Notes under the pieces: model-generated
Seen by the model: only the letters and a program-made list of their open reading frames with translations
Told to the model about the DNA's origin: nothing
Databases searched by the model: none
Shown: positions 52,815 through 62,744 of the stretch, piece by piece
Layout of the letters: the number at the start of each line of letters is the position of its first letter
How positions within the stretch are numbered: position 1 is the stretch's first letter
Assembly: GCF_002077155.1 (NCBI RefSeq)
Contig: NZ_CP015027.1
Location: 3,078,501-3,142,500, forward strand
From: Sporosarcina sp. P33
Lineage (GTDB): Bacteria > Bacillota > Bacilli > Bacillales_A > Planococcaceae
DNA: 64,000 bases
Direction: 5' to 3'
Made by a program: the position numbers and the translations under genes

Positions 52815-53775
52815 ATTACTGAAACGATTGTTTGCAGCGCAGGGCGAGCCCGTATCCGGACAGGATATTGCGGATGAATTCGGCCTGTCCCGTACGGCGA
52901 TTTGGAAGTATATCAAAGAGCTGGAAGAAGAGGGATATGAAATCGGTTCACAGCGTAAAAAAGGTTATTATTTAATAGAAGCGCCAGATCTTGTGAACCA
53001 AGGGAACATAACGGAGTATTTAACGACTGAACGATACGGGCGTGCCGTCAAGTATTTTACGACAGTTCCGACCACGCAGACGATTGCGCATGAAGAAGCG
53101 CAAAACGGTGCGGCAGACGGCACGTTAATTATTTCGGAGGAACAGACGGCAGGAAAAGGCCGCTTGGCAAGACCGTGGAAATCAAAGGCGAATCGCGGAG
53201 TTTGGATGAGTCTGATTATTCGTCCGGATCTGCCTCCGCAGCGTGCTCCACAGCTGACATTGGTGGCGGCTGTTTCGATTGTGCGCGCGATAGAAGAAGT
53301 GGCAAATATTCAGCCGGTCATCAAATGGCCGAATGATATATTAATTAACGGCAAAAAAGTCACTGGCATCCTGACAGAACTGCAGGCGGACCCTGACCGT
53401 GTGAAAGCGGTCATTCTCGGCATGGGTATCAATGCCAATCAGGAACCCTCTGATTTCCCGGAAGAATTACAGACAATCGCCACTTCTTTGCGAATTGAAA
53501 AAGGCGAAACGATAGACCGTGCGCAGCTGGTTGCCTCCATTCTGAAGTATCTTGAACAGTATACGGATCTTTATGTCGAAAAAGGTTTTGCCCCCATTAA
53601 AATTCTTTGGGAAAGTTACGCAGCAATTACAGGCAAGAAAATTAAAGCGAGCATGGTCCATGAAACAGTAGAAGGCGTGGCGCTTGGCATTTCCCATGAC
53701 GGCATGCTTGAACTGCAGCTGGAAGACGGCACGGTTCGAGGAATTTATTCTGCAGACATAGAAGTGAAGAATTAA
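52792..53775 (+). CDS. birA: Biotin-protein ligase and biotin repressor BirA
   Basis: A 327-residue bifunctional protein: N-terminal winged helix (about 5-65; GLSRTAIWKYIKELEEEGY), central ligase domain (about 80-265) and small C-terminal domain. It biotinylates acyl-CoA carboxylases and represses biotin genes. The biotinyl-AMP loop reads AGKGRLARPW, with Lys where B. subtilis has Arg. ATG at 52792, ten bases after AAGGAA, makes a 23-base overlap with cca; GTG at 52804 is an alternative. Confidence 0.95.
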   Translation: MKSPVKSELLKRLFAAQGEPVSGQDIADEFGLSRTAIWKYIKELEEEGYEIGSQRKKGYYLIEAPDLVNQGNITEYLTTERYGRAVKYFTTVPTTQTIAHEEAQNGAADGTLIISEEQTAGKGRLARPWKSKANRGVWMSLIIRPDLPPQRAPQLTLVAAVSIVRAIEEVANIQPVIKWPNDILINGKKVTGILTELQADPDRVKAVILGMGINANQEPSDFPEELQTIATSLRIEKGETIDRAQLVASILKYLEQYTDLYVEKGFAPIKILWESYAAITGKKIKASMVHETVEGVALGISHDGMLELQLEDGTVRGIYSADIEVKN

Positions 53776-53778
53776 AAC

Positions 53779-53807
53779 TATACAGAATCTTACCGTTTTG
53801 ATATAGT
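53779..53807 (+). promoter_or_regulatory. Candidate promoter of the panBCD leader
   Basis: TATACA (53779-53784), 17 bases, TATAGT (53802-53807). It would give a leader of about 210 bases. Confidence 0.5.
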
Positions 53808-53849
53808 ATACAACATAGGGCGGTATCGATTGCAGAGCTGCACCTGATT

Positions 53850-53938
53850 GGCAAATGAATGAGATTAGAAATCTGCCTTGATCTTTATAGACAGGGACGG
53901 AGGAAGCAGAACCCTACGCTTACGCAACCCTTCTGTCC
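53850..53938 (+). ncRNA. Structured 5' leader RNA of panBCD (probable pan motif)
   Basis: GGACGGAGG (53895-53903) pairs continuously with CTTCTGTCC (53930-53938), enclosing a 26-base segment. The 3' strand of this stem is also the 5' part of a terminator at 53926-53966, so the folds exclude each other. A conserved RNA called the pan motif is known upstream of panB/panCD in Firmicutes; identity is inferred from location and structure and was not tested against its covariance model. The upstream boundary is uncertain. Confidence 0.55.
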
Positions 53939-53966
53939 AATTTTGGATCAGCAGGGTTTTATTTTT
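53926..53966 (+). terminator. Attenuator terminator in the panBCD leader
   Basis: AACCCT, CTG and TCCAA pair in register with TTGGA, CAG and AGGGTT, leaving single-base bulges. It is followed by TTATTTTT and a later T run. Confidence 0.8.
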
Positions 53967-54022
53967 GGTTTTTTTGCCCGCTACACGCCTGCTGAAATCA
54001 GACGTAAAGGAGAAGATTGACA

Positions 54023-54862
54023 GTGAAATCCACAACAGATTTTTCAAAAATGAAAGCGAATGGTGAGAAAATCAGTATGCTGACTGCGTATGATTATCCG
54101 ACAGCGCAAATTGCAGAACAAGCGGAGATCGATGTGCTTCTAGTCGGAGATTCCCTTGGCATGGTGGTATTGGGTTATGATTCGACAGCACTCGTTACAC
54201 TGGACGAAATGATTCACCATGGAAAAGCGGTCAGACGCGGTGCGAAAGATACTTTCGTCATTGTGGATATGCCTTTTGGGACGTATCACGGCTCTGATGA
54301 TGCGACACTGCAGCAAGCGCTTCGTTTATTCCAGGAAACATCTGCGAATGCGCTGAAAGTAGAGGGCGGCGGAAAAGTCATCGACAAAATCAAACTGCTG
54401 ACATCAGCCGGTATGCCGGTCTGTGCACATTTAGGATTACTTCCCCAGTCTGCCGGAGTGACAGGCGGATATAAAGTGCAAGGCAAAACAGCGGCTGCAG
54501 CAAAACAGCTGATTGAAGATGCTATGGCTTGTGAAGCAGCAGGCGCTTTCATGATTGTTCTCGAGTGTATTCCATTCCAGCTGGCGCAAGAAGTCGCACG
54601 CGCTGTATCTATTCCGATTATTGGAATCGGCGCAGGTGCAGAAACGGACGGACAAGTGCTCGTGTTCCATGACATGGTGCGCTACGGCAATCACAAACTG
54701 CCGAAATTCGTCGAAAGCTATGCGGAAGTCGGAAAAGATATTGAAGGTGCGATGAGATTATATAACAGTGCAGTAAAGAATGGTTCTTTCCCTTCTGAAA
54801 GCCATCGCTTTACGATGAAAGAAGAAGAACTGGATGCGCTGTATGGGGGAAAAACACTATGA
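54023..54862 (+). CDS. panB: 3-methyl-2-oxobutanoate hydroxymethyltransferase
   Basis: A 279-residue enzyme that makes ketopantoate, the first step of pantothenate synthesis. [23 protein letters not shown], and [14 protein letters not shown] blocks and the general base Glu in IVLECIP are visible. GTG at 54023 has AAAGGAG about ten bases upstream; TTG at 54017 is only four bases from it. Stop overlaps panC by four bases. Expression is likely set by the leader attenuator. Confidence 0.96.
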   Translation: MKSTTDFSKMKANGEKISMLTAYDYPTAQIAEQAEIDVLLVGDSLGMVVLGYDSTALVTLDEMIHHGKAVRRGAKDTFVIVDMPFGTYHGSDDATLQQALRLFQETSANALKVEGGGKVIDKIKLLTSAGMPVCAHLGLLPQSAGVTGGYKVQGKTAAAAKQLIEDAMACEAAGAFMIVLECIPFQLAQEVARAVSIPIIGIGAGAETDGQVLVFHDMVRYGNHKLPKFVESYAEVGKDIEGAMRLYNSAVKNGSFPSESHRFTMKEEELDALYGGKTL

Positions 54863-55740
54863 ATGCCAGTGCAACGATGCAAATTGTCCGGTCAATTGCT
54901 GAATTGAAAAACATCCTCAATCCGAGAAAACGTGAAGGCCGCACGGTAGGTTTTGTGCCGACGATGGGTTTCCTTCACGAAGGACATCTCGAATTGGTGA
55001 AGCAGGCAAGAAGAGATCATGACATTGTTGTCATGAGCATTTTCGTTAATCCCGCTCAGTTTGGTCCGGGGGAAGATTATGAAGCGTATCCGCGCGACGA
55101 ACAGCGCGACGCTGAACTTGCTGCCGCAGCAGGTGTTGACTATTTATTCATTCCATCAGTCACGGAGATGTATCCGCGTAAAAGCGGAATCAGCATTTTG
55201 CCGGGCGAGCAGGCGTCGCGTTTATGCGGGGCTTCAAGGCCGGGGCACTTCGACGGCGTGCTGAAAGTTCTCTTGAAGTTATTTAATATTGTCGACCCTG
55301 ATGAGTCTTATTTTGGAATGAAGGATGCACAGCAGCTCGCAATTATTGAAACTTTTGTTCGGGATTTCAATTTGCGAACATCGATTGCGCGGGTTCCGAC
55401 TGTGCGTGAAGAAGACGGCTTGGCGAAAAGTTCGCGCAATGTCCGCTTGCTTGAACATGAACGGAAGGAAGCAAGTGCAATCTACCGTGCTCTCGGCATA
55501 GGCAAACGCAGCTATTATGAAGGCGTGCCATTGACAGAAGTAGAGAAAATTGTAAGAAGAACGATTGAAGAAGAAACTTCGGGTACGATTGATTATGTCC
55601 ATGTTCTGGCTTACCCTTCATTAGATGAAAACATTAGTGAAGCCGAAGAAGTCATCCTTGCCGCCGCGGTACAGTTTACTTCAGCCAGACTGATAGATAA
55701 TATAATTATGTCAACTATAAAGGATGAGAAAAATGTTTAG
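54859..55740 (+). CDS. panC: Pantothenate synthetase
   Basis: A 293-residue ATP-dependent ligase of pantoate and beta-alanine. [15 protein letters not shown] (with the HxGH nucleotide motif), [18 protein letters not shown] and [12 protein letters not shown] are hallmarks. An in-frame ATG at 54877 is an alternative start. It overlaps panD by eight bases. Confidence 0.96.
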   Translation: MNASATMQIVRSIAELKNILNPRKREGRTVGFVPTMGFLHEGHLELVKQARRDHDIVVMSIFVNPAQFGPGEDYEAYPRDEQRDAELAAAAGVDYLFIPSVTEMYPRKSGISILPGEQASRLCGASRPGHFDGVLKVLLKLFNIVDPDESYFGMKDAQQLAIIETFVRDFNLRTSIARVPTVREEDGLAKSSRNVRLLEHERKEASAIYRALGIGKRSYYEGVPLTEVEKIVRRTIEEETSGTIDYVHVLAYPSLDENISEAEEVILAAAVQFTSARLIDNIIMSTIKDEKNV

Positions 55741-56116
55741 AATGATGATGAATGGAAAGTTACATCGCGCAACAGTCACTGAAGCCAATCTCAATTACGT
55801 GGGCAGCATTACAATCGATGGAGCACTATTGGAAGCTGCGGGGATGCTGCCGAATGAGAAAGTACAAATCGTCAACAACAATAACGGTGCGCGTTTTGAG
55901 ACGTATATTATTGAAGGAGAACGAAACAGCGGCGTAATCTGTGTCAACGGAGCTGCCGCACGCCTTGTGCAGCCTGGCGACATTGTCATTATTCTGTCCT
56001 ATGCTTACGTATCGGACGAGGAAGCACGCACGCATCAGCCGACAGTTCTGATTATGGATGAACAGAACCGCGTAAAAGAAGTCATTACAGAAAAACCAGG
56101 TGTCGCAATTTACTAA
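55733..56116 (+). CDS. panD: Aspartate 1-decarboxylase
   Basis: A 127-residue pyruvoyl enzyme that supplies beta-alanine. The self-cleavage pair is Gly24-Ser25 in NYVGSITID, exactly at the family position with ATG at 55733, which lies seven bases after AAGGA. Tyr58-region and [12 protein letters not shown] blocks are conserved. Last gene of panBCD. Confidence 0.97.
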   Translation: MFRMMMNGKLHRATVTEANLNYVGSITIDGALLEAAGMLPNEKVQIVNNNNGARFETYIIEGERNSGVICVNGAAARLVQPGDIVIILSYAYVSDEEARTHQPTVLIMDEQNRVKEVITEKPGVAIY

Positions 56117-56128
56117 AGCTAGAGAAGT

Positions 56129-56164
56129 ACCCCCATTTGATTTAATCGAGTGGGGGTTTAGTTT
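56129..56164 (+). terminator. Terminator of panBCD
   Basis: ACCCCCA pairs with TGGGGGT over a loop with an ATTTGAT/ATCGAGT-type extension, followed by a T-rich tail. The 190 bases after it, before the dinG promoter, show nothing recognisable. Confidence 0.8.
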
Positions 56165-56353
56165 GTAAAATTGGAGTTTGGATAGGGAAGAAGCTGTGCC
56201 GTTCAGGCAGATACATTCATTCAGGTGAGCCGCCTGTACTCGTCACCGGCCAATGCTGAAATTGCGGATCACTCACTTTCTGTCTCTTTCCTTTCATCGA
56301 CTTGACGGAGTTTCTTTTTACCCGGGGCAAGACGTGAGTCGCCGTGGTAAGTA

Positions 56354-56362
56354 TGATACAAT
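56354..56362 (+). promoter_or_regulatory. Candidate extended -10 promoter of dinG
   Basis: TGA-TACAAT lies 35 bases before the dinG start; no clear -35. Confidence 0.45.
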
Positions 56363-56397
56363 TTGCTTTAGAAACCTAATAGGAAGTTGATGATGGT

Positions 56398-59172
56398 ATG
56401 TCTACAAGCAAATATGCAGTTGTCGATTTGGAAACAACTGGTCATTCGCCTTCAAAGGGAGATCGGATCATTCAAATTGCAATTGTCTTTATTGAAAATA
56501 ATAAAATAATCGATACATATATGCGCTATGTGCATCCGCAGCGCTCTATCCCTCCCTTTATTCACCAATTGACATCCATCGGTGATGAAGATGTGAAGAA
56601 TGCACCTCCTTTTGAAGAGATCGCCGAGGAAGTGGCGGATTTGCTTGCCGGATGTATTTTTGTCGCACATAACACAGATTTTGATGTGTCTTTTTTGCAA
56701 AAAGAACTGATTCGATGCGGTGTATCACAGTGGCACGGCAAGAAAGTAGATACGGTGGAGCTGGCCAAAATTATGTATCCTACATTACCGGGCTACCGTC
56801 TGCAGGACATTGCTGATTCACTTGGCATTTCATTGTTTCAGGCTCACCGTGCGGATGATGATGCGGAAGCGACGGCGCTGTTCCTGCTGAAGGCAATAGA
56901 GAAGATAGAAACATTGCCTAGGGAGACGCTGGAGCGCATGCATGAGCGCTCATTCGCATTGAAATCAGATGTGTCGACATTGTTCTATGAAGCACTAAAA
57001 CGGGCACGCGGCCGTGAAACATCGAGTATGTATGGGCTGTTCCGCGGCATTCCATACTTGAAGTCGAAAGTGGAGACTGCCTCCTGGGAACGGCCCATCG
57101 GCTTTCCGGCAGATGAGACAGCAAAAGATCAAATCATGCAGAAAATCGATCCTTCATTTCATATAAGGGAAGGTCAGGCCCGGCTGATGGATCTGACATG
57201 GGAGTCCTTTACTGAAAAGAAGCAAGTGGCTGTCGAAATGCCTACGGGGGCGGGGAAAACGATCGGTTATTTAGTTCCGGCAGTAATCCGTGCGCATGTG
57301 ATGGGGCAGCCTGTTGTCATCAGTACGTACACGAACCATTTAGTAGATACGCTGGCTGAAGAAGTGCGGAGACTGGAACAGGCTCTTCAAATAACGATTC
57401 CGGCCACTATTATTAAAGGCATGGCGAATTATATATCCATCGGTAAGTTTGAGGAACTTCTGCATTTTACTGATGAAGTGTACGATGATTCGATTACGAT
57501 TATGCAGCTGCTCGTCTGGCTGACAGAGACTCGCACAGGGGATTTGGATGAAGTCAATGTTTCCGGAGGCGGCCAGCTGTTTCTTGACCGGATCCGCAAA
57601 CGTTCCATGCGGGCGAAGGAAGATGAACGGGCAGCTGATTTTTATACACATACGTTAAAAAACTGTCAGCAGTCTATGGTCCTGCTGACGAATCATTCCA
57701 TGCTGATGAACGATCGGCAGCGGCATGATCCGTTATTTCATTCCATCAGCGGACTGGTGATCGATGAAGCGCATCAAATGAATCAGGCGGCCATCCGCAC
57801 ACATCAGCAAGTGTTTTCTTATACAAATTGGAAATATGTCATGAGTCAGCTGAATGGCTTGGGCAGCTGCCAGCTGTTATTCGACATGCAGGACATCTTG
57901 ACGAAATTTCATGTTAATCATAAATATTCAACTGAACGTCTTCAGCATGCATTTGATGAATTCATGCTGGCTTTTGATGAATCGATGCTTGTCCTCATGA
58001 ACTCAAAAGCGGTAACGGATCATAAGCAAATGACGCGCACCATTAAACCGTTTTCCAAACGCCTGCGGGCAAATGAAAGCTTTGGCATCGTATTGCGGAA
58101 GATGAACGAATACATCAGTGTTTGTGAAAACTATGGCATTCCATTACAAACACTGCAAGATGAACTGACGCAGCAAGAGCAGGCTGCCGTGAATGAATGG
58201 TTTTACTGGGTGAATGAAATGAAAATAAAAGCAGGCGAGTGGATTGAGCTGTTCATGGAGCAGCCCCAGACCAACGCAACGGTATGGATAGAAAAAGACA
58301 GCCGCAGCTTGCCGGGCAGTCTGCAGATTAAGAAAAGTCCGATTAGCGGCTCCGCTGTTATCCGTGATTTTATAGATACGCTTGACGGCGAAGCCGGAAT
58401 CGTCTGGACTTCAGGCACGCTGACAGCTAAAGCGCAGGACCGCTTCGTGCTGGATCAGGCGGGGCTGCCGCCATCCGTTCCGCTCTATACATTTCAGGCA
58501 CCTGCCAATTTCTATGAAGGTGCGCATACATTGATTGTAGAAGATATGCCCGATATACAGCAAGTATCGGATGATGAGTATATTGATGCCGTTGCCGACG
58601 CATTAATTCAGACAGCGGTTGCCATTGAAGGCAAAGTTTTTGCGCTGTTTTTGTCACATGACATGCTGCGGAAAACGCATCAGGCTGTGGCTGACAGCGA
58701 ATCATTGGACGAAGAGTATATGCTGATTGCACAGGGTGTCAGTTCAGGCAGCCGGCATAAACTATTGAAAACATTTAAAAAGCAGGAGAAAGCCATACTA
58801 TTCGGCACGACAAGTTTTTGGGAAGGCGTGGACGTGCCAAGTGAGCAATTATCGGCCGTGGTCGTGGTCCGCCTGCCGTTTACATCACCGGAAGAACCGT
58901 TGTTTAAAGCACGCGCCGCAGCTTTGCAGGCAGAACATAAAAATGCATTTACGCATCTCGGTCTGCCTGAAGCCATCCTGCGTTTTCGGCAAGGATTCGG
59001 CCGGCTGATCCGCTCTTCAGATGAGCAGGGATTCTTCATTATACTGGACCGGCGCATCGAAACGAAATCCTACGGGAAATCGTTCCTTGAGGCGCTGCCG
59101 CAGTCTTTTGTAAAAAAAGTATCGCTGGAGGGTCTAGTTAACGAGATTGAAAATTGCTATAATAAAGGTTGA
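56398..59172 (+). CDS. dinG: DinG-family exonuclease-helicase
   Basis: A 924-residue protein. The N-terminal DEDD exonuclease domain (about 1-170) has VVDLETTG and HNTDFDVSF. The helicase part has Walker A PTGAGKTIGYL (about 282-292), DEAH (VIDEAHQMNQ) and motif FGTTSFWEGVDVP near the C-terminus with QGFGRLIRS. Like other Firmicute DinG proteins it has the exonuclease domain and no obvious four-Cys iron-sulfur cluster. A role in DNA or RNA processing is likely; helicase activity is not assured. Confidence 0.94.
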   Translation: MSTSKYAVVDLETTGHSPSKGDRIIQIAIVFIENNKIIDTYMRYVHPQRSIPPFIHQLTSIGDEDVKNAPPFEEIAEEVADLLAGCIFVAHNTDFDVSFLQKELIRCGVSQWHGKKVDTVELAKIMYPTLPGYRLQDIADSLGISLFQAHRADDDAEATALFLLKAIEKIETLPRETLERMHERSFALKSDVSTLFYEALKRARGRETSSMYGLFRGIPYLKSKVETASWERPIGFPADETAKDQIMQKIDPSFHIREGQARLMDLTWESFTEKKQVAVEMPTGAGKTIGYLVPAVIRAHVMGQPVVISTYTNHLVDTLAEEVRRLEQALQITIPATIIKGMANYISIGKFEELLHFTDEVYDDSITIMQLLVWLTETRTGDLDEVNVSGGGQLFLDRIRKRSMRAKEDERAADFYTHTLKNCQQSMVLLTNHSMLMNDRQRHDPLFHSISGLVIDEAHQMNQAAIRTHQQVFSYTNWKYVMSQLNGLGSCQLLFDMQDILTKFHVNHKYSTERLQHAFDEFMLAFDESMLVLMNSKAVTDHKQMTRTIKPFSKRLRANESFGIVLRKMNEYISVCENYGIPLQTLQDELTQQEQAAVNEWFYWVNEMKIKAGEWIELFMEQPQTNATVWIEKDSRSLPGSLQIKKSPISGSAVIRDFIDTLDGEAGIVWTSGTLTAKAQDRFVLDQAGLPPSVPLYTFQAPANFYEGAHTLIVEDMPDIQQVSDDEYIDAVADALIQTAVAIEGKVFALFLSHDMLRKTHQAVADSESLDEEYMLIAQGVSSGSRHKLLKTFKKQEKAILFGTTSFWEGVDVPSEQLSAVVVVRLPFTSPEEPLFKARAAALQAEHKNAFTHLGLPEAILRFRQGFGRLIRSSDEQGFFIILDRRIETKSYGKSFLEALPQSFVKKVSLEGLVNEIENCYNKG

Positions 59173-59241
59173 ACTACTAGAAAGCAGGTTAGAAAATGAA
59201 TCGAAAAAAATCAGCGGTTCATTCGATAGGAAGTGTTGCTT

Positions 59242-59721
59242 ATGCTCAACTGGATTAAGTTTCTATTCCTATTTTTACTCACCCTGGGGATCACGGTTAC
59301 GCTAATCGTTTTCTATCAGGCGGAGAGGCCGTTTGCTGATGCACAAAATACAGCGAAAAAAGCCGTACTGAAGCATGAAGTTCTAAAAAACGTGCAGAAG
59401 ACTGATCACTATCATGGGAAGAATTCATGGGTTACAGTCTATGGCACCGATGAAAAGAATCAGGAAAAGGTTATTTTTGTAGAGGAAAAAACTACAAAGA
59501 TTCTAAAAGCTGTGTCACTGAAATCAGGTATTACTGAGCAGAAAGCCACTGATATTGTAAAGAAGGAAAAGGGCGTCAAGAAAATACTTCGGACATCTCT
59601 TGGACTCGAAGGTGAGGCAGTATTTTGGGAAGTCAGCTATCTGACAGAAGATGACAGCCTGAATTACGCCTATCTGAACTTTGCAGATGGAAAGTGGCAG
59701 AAGCGTATTATGAAGTTATAG
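59242..59721 (+). CDS. ypmB: PepSY-like membrane-anchored protein YpmB
   Basis: A 159-residue protein with one N-terminal transmembrane helix (about 5-24) and a soluble DUF5590/PepSY-like domain outside the membrane. Function unknown. ATG at 59242 is eight bases after AGGAAG; GTG at 59233 would add three residues. Position between dinG and aspB is as in B. subtilis. The short ypmA is not seen. Confidence 0.85.
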   Translation: MLNWIKFLFLFLLTLGITVTLIVFYQAERPFADAQNTAKKAVLKHEVLKNVQKTDHYHGKNSWVTVYGTDEKNQEKVIFVEEKTTKILKAVSLKSGITEQKATDIVKKEKGVKKILRTSLGLEGEAVFWEVSYLTEDDSLNYAYLNFADGKWQKRIMKL

Positions 59722-59758
59722 AGAAAATGGGAATTAGAACTAAAGAGGAGCGGTCAAT

Positions 59759-60952
59759 TTGAGAAAGCAATTAGCGTCCAGAGTTACTACTTTATCACCA
59801 TCGACAACATTAGCGATTACTGCGAAAGCGAAAGAAATGAAAGCATCCGGCTTCGACATAGTCGGGCTCGGAGCAGGTGAACCGGATTTTAATACGCCTG
59901 AAAACATTTTGGAAGCAGCGTATCAATCAATGAAAGATGGCAAGACGAAATATACTCCGTCCGGCGGTCTTCCGGAATTAAAAGATGCGATAATTGACAA
60001 ATTGAAAAGAGATCAAGGATTAACATACAATCGTAACGAAGTATTAATCGGTGTGGGAGCGAAGCACGTACTCTTCACGCTATTTCAGGTATTACTGAAT
60101 AAAGGTGATGAAGTCATCATTCCTTCTCCTTATTGGGTCAGTTATCCTGAACAGGTAAAGCTTGCTGAAGGTAAGCCGGTCTTCATTGAAGGAACGGCAG
60201 CTGAGCAGTTTAAAGTGACAGCCAAACAGATCAGCGAAGCTGTAACGGCACAGACAAAAGCAGTTATCATCAATTCACCCGGCAATCCGACGGGAATGAT
60301 CTATTCAAAAGAGGAACTTGAAGCAATCGCGGATGTTTGCCGTGAAAAAGATATTTGGATCATTTCAGATGAAATTTATGAGAAACTTGTTTATGATGGC
60401 AAAGAGCATATTTCGATTGCACAGCTGTCGGATGATGCAAAAGAACGCACATTCATCATTAACGGTGTTTCAAAATCTCATTCGATGACAGGGTGGAGAA
60501 TTGGATATATTGCTGGTGATGCAGAAGTAGTCGGAGCGATGACGAATTTGGCGAGCCACTCTACATCCAATCCTGCGACCACTTCCCAATACGCAGCGAT
60601 TGAAGCGTACAACGGGCCTCAGGATGCTGTAGAGACGATGCGGAAAGACTTTGAATCCCGCTTGAATCAGGCATATCCAAAATTGGCTGCGATCCCTGGA
60701 TTCCATGTGCTGAAGCCGCAAGGGGCATTTTATTTCCTGCCGGATGTACAGGAAGCAGTGGAAAAGACAGGCTATGCCAACGTGGATGACTTCGCACACG
60801 CGCTTTTGACAGAAGCGAATGTTGCGGTGATTCCCGGAACAGGCTTTGGTTCTGAAACAACGATTCGTTTGTCTTATGCGACATCAATCGATCAGCTGGA
60901 AAAAGGAATTGCACGAATCGAAAAATTTGTAAAAGATCATTGGAAAGCGTAA
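59759..60952 (+). CDS. aspB: Aspartate aminotransferase
   Basis: A 397-residue class I PLP aminotransferase (subgroup Ib). GLGAGEPDFNTPENI, NSPGNPTGMIYS, and the PLP-lysine motif NGVSKSHSMTGWRIGY are seen. It interconverts aspartate and oxaloacetate. Start is TTG with AGAGGAG upstream. asnS, which follows in B. subtilis, is missing; dnaD comes next. Confidence 0.96.
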   Translation: MRKQLASRVTTLSPSTTLAITAKAKEMKASGFDIVGLGAGEPDFNTPENILEAAYQSMKDGKTKYTPSGGLPELKDAIIDKLKRDQGLTYNRNEVLIGVGAKHVLFTLFQVLLNKGDEVIIPSPYWVSYPEQVKLAEGKPVFIEGTAAEQFKVTAKQISEAVTAQTKAVIINSPGNPTGMIYSKEELEAIADVCREKDIWIISDEIYEKLVYDGKEHISIAQLSDDAKERTFIINGVSKSHSMTGWRIGYIAGDAEVVGAMTNLASHSTSNPATTSQYAAIEAYNGPQDAVETMRKDFESRLNQAYPKLAAIPGFHVLKPQGAFYFLPDVQEAVEKTGYANVDDFAHALLTEANVAVIPGTGFGSETTIRLSYATSIDQLEKGIARIEKFVKDHWKA

Positions 60953-60996
60953 TACAGAAGCAACACGTATGTTGCTGATGAGAGGAAGTTTCAAAT

Positions 60997-61704
60997 ATGC
61001 AGCAAGATAAGCGGCTGAAAATTTGGATTGAGCGGGGAAATGTTTCTATTTCCCAGCTCTTTTTTCAACACTATAAACAACTGCTGATTTCCGATAGTGA
61101 CGCCATGGTAATTTTGCATATGATTGCATTTCAAGAGGCGGGAAACCATTTCCCGACTCCTACTGACATTGCGAACCGTATGCAGCAGCAAGAGAAGGAT
61201 GTTACGGATTGCTTGCGGCGCTTGATGCAAAAAGGATTATTTACCATCGAACAAAGCACAGATGAAAATAAAGTATTGCACGAACGATTTTCATTCTATC
61301 CTTTATGGGAGCGTTTAATCGATGTGGTAGAAAAGCAGGCTATGCAAACGCAGGAACAGGAGATCAAGCAGGAAGAGGGAGAAATCTTCTCGCTTTTCGA
61401 GCAGGAATTCGGCCGGTTCCTGTCACCGATGGAATTTGAAACCATTGGAATGTGGATAGATAAAGACGGCCATTCTGCTGAAATTATCCGTGCAGCATTG
61501 CGTGAAGCAGTATTGGCACAAAAAATGAGCCTGCGGTATATTGACCGTATTTTGTTTGAATGGAAAAAGAAGAATGTCAAAACGATGCGTGATGTAGAAA
61601 GGCAGACGAAAGCATTTCGTCCGGCAGTCAACGCCACAGCGCCACAGACAAAAACGGAAATAAAGCATGTGCCTTTCTATAATTGGCTCGAAGAACGGGA
61701 GTAG
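60997..61704 (+). CDS. dnaD: DNA replication initiation protein DnaD
   Basis: A 235-residue primosome component: N-terminal winged-helix DDBH1 domain (about 10-115) and C-terminal DDBH2 domain (about 130-205; FEQEFGRFLSPMEFETI and YIDRILFEWKKKN). It acts with DnaA, DnaB and DnaI at the origin and at restart sites. It lies directly upstream of nth, nine bases apart. Confidence 0.94.
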   Translation: MQQDKRLKIWIERGNVSISQLFFQHYKQLLISDSDAMVILHMIAFQEAGNHFPTPTDIANRMQQQEKDVTDCLRRLMQKGLFTIEQSTDENKVLHERFSFYPLWERLIDVVEKQAMQTQEQEIKQEEGEIFSLFEQEFGRFLSPMEFETIGMWIDKDGHSAEIIRAALREAVLAQKMSLRYIDRILFEWKKKNVKTMRDVERQTKAFRPAVNATAPQTKTEIKHVPFYNWLEERE

Positions 61705-61712
61705 GTGAAACG

Positions 61713-62360
61713 ATGCTGACAAAAACGCAATGGCAAACGTGCCTGAAAACGTTTGAAGAGATGTTTCCTGAAGCGCACTGTGAACTGGTTCATAAAAATC
61801 CATTTGAATTGCTCATAGCCACGCTGTTATCTGCGCAGTGTACGGATGTCCTTGTTAACCGTGTAACGGCAGACCTGTTTCAGAAATATGAAACTCCTGA
61901 AGATTATCTCAGCGTACCGATTGAAGAGCTGCAGCAGGATATTCGTTCTATCGGACTCTACCGCAATAAATCGAAAAATATTCAGGCACTCAGTCTGCGG
62001 CTAATCGAAGAGTTCGGCGGGGAAGTGCCGTCGAACCGCGATACAATGATGACGCTGCCGGGTGTGGGGAGGAAGACCGCAAACGTGGTTGTGTCGAATG
62101 CATTCGGCGTGCCTGCCCTCGCTGTGGATACCCATGTCGAGCGTGTGGCAAAGCGCCTTGGCATGAATCGCTGGAAAGACCGGCCGATTGATGTGGAAGA
62201 AAAAATAATGCGCTGGACACCGATGGAATTATGGACACAGACTCATCATCAGATGATATTCTTTGGACGTTATCACTGCAAAGCGCAAAACCCCAACTGT
62301 CCGGAATGTCCGCTGTTGGATCTATGCCGTGAAGGCCGAAAAAGGATGAAGGCAAAATGA
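61713..62360 (+). CDS. nth: Endonuclease III
   Basis: A 215-residue base-excision glycosylase/AP lyase for oxidised pyrimidines. LLSAQCTD, the HhH motif LPGVGRKTANVV (catalytic Lys), the catalytic Asp in VDTHVERV, and the C-terminal [4Fe-4S] Cys set (C-x6-C-x2-C-x5-C) are all present. ATG at 61713 with GTAGGTG upstream; the frame extends into dnaD. Overlaps ypoC by four bases. Confidence 0.97.
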   Translation: MLTKTQWQTCLKTFEEMFPEAHCELVHKNPFELLIATLLSAQCTDVLVNRVTADLFQKYETPEDYLSVPIEELQQDIRSIGLYRNKSKNIQALSLRLIEEFGGEVPSNRDTMMTLPGVGRKTANVVVSNAFGVPALAVDTHVERVAKRLGMNRWKDRPIDVEEKIMRWTPMELWTQTHHQMIFFGRYHCKAQNPNCPECPLLDLCREGRKRMKAK

Positions 62361-62692
62361 GCTATGACGAATTGAAAGAACACATACAGCGGGTGCTTAC
62401 CGAGTGGGAGCAGCAGCAGCCCGAACTAGAGAAAATGTACGCGGTGCGTGATGAGCGCCGGCTGACTTTAATCGAGCCAGCGATTGATCAGCTGGCATGG
62501 CTGATCGCGCAGAGTGAAATCGTGCGAAATCCCCATACCGGCAACATGCATCATGCACTTGAGCCGAATAATTACACAGAACGCATAGAGTTTATTAAAC
62601 TTCAGAAAAGCAGTCATTATGCACTCATTCAACTGATGATGCTATACGATGAAATGAAAAAGAAAGCCGCGCGATTGCGTGTGCAGCAATAA
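62357..62692 (+). CDS. ypoC: YpoC-like protein
   Basis: A 111-residue, mainly helical protein coupled to nth through ATGA, matching the position of B. subtilis ypoC. Conserved-looking block IEPAIDQLAWLIAQSE. Function unknown. Confidence 0.82.
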   Translation: MSYDELKEHIQRVLTEWEQQQPELEKMYAVRDERRLTLIEPAIDQLAWLIAQSEIVRNPHTGNMHHALEPNNYTERIEFIKLQKSSHYALIQLMMLYDEMKKKAARLRVQQ

Positions 62693-62696
62693 AATA

Positions 62697-62742
62697 AAAG
62701 AGCGGAACGGCAAGTGAATGTACTTGTCGTTCCGCTCTTTTT
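62697..62742. terminator. Bidirectional terminator between ypoC and ponA
   Basis: AAAAGAGCGGAACG and CGTTCCGCTCTTTT form a long stem with further CAAGT/ACTTG pairing; A and T tracts serve both convergent genes. Confidence 0.94.
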
Positions 62743-62744
62743 AG

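Noticed and set aside
56165-56350. Intergenic region before dinG, considered for a small RNA or repeat
   Set aside because: No convincing terminator, conserved motif or internal repeat could be seen.
59196-59258. 20-codon ORF between dinG and ypmB where B. subtilis has ypmA
   Set aside because: Too short, overlaps the ypmB start, and does not resemble the longer ypmA product.
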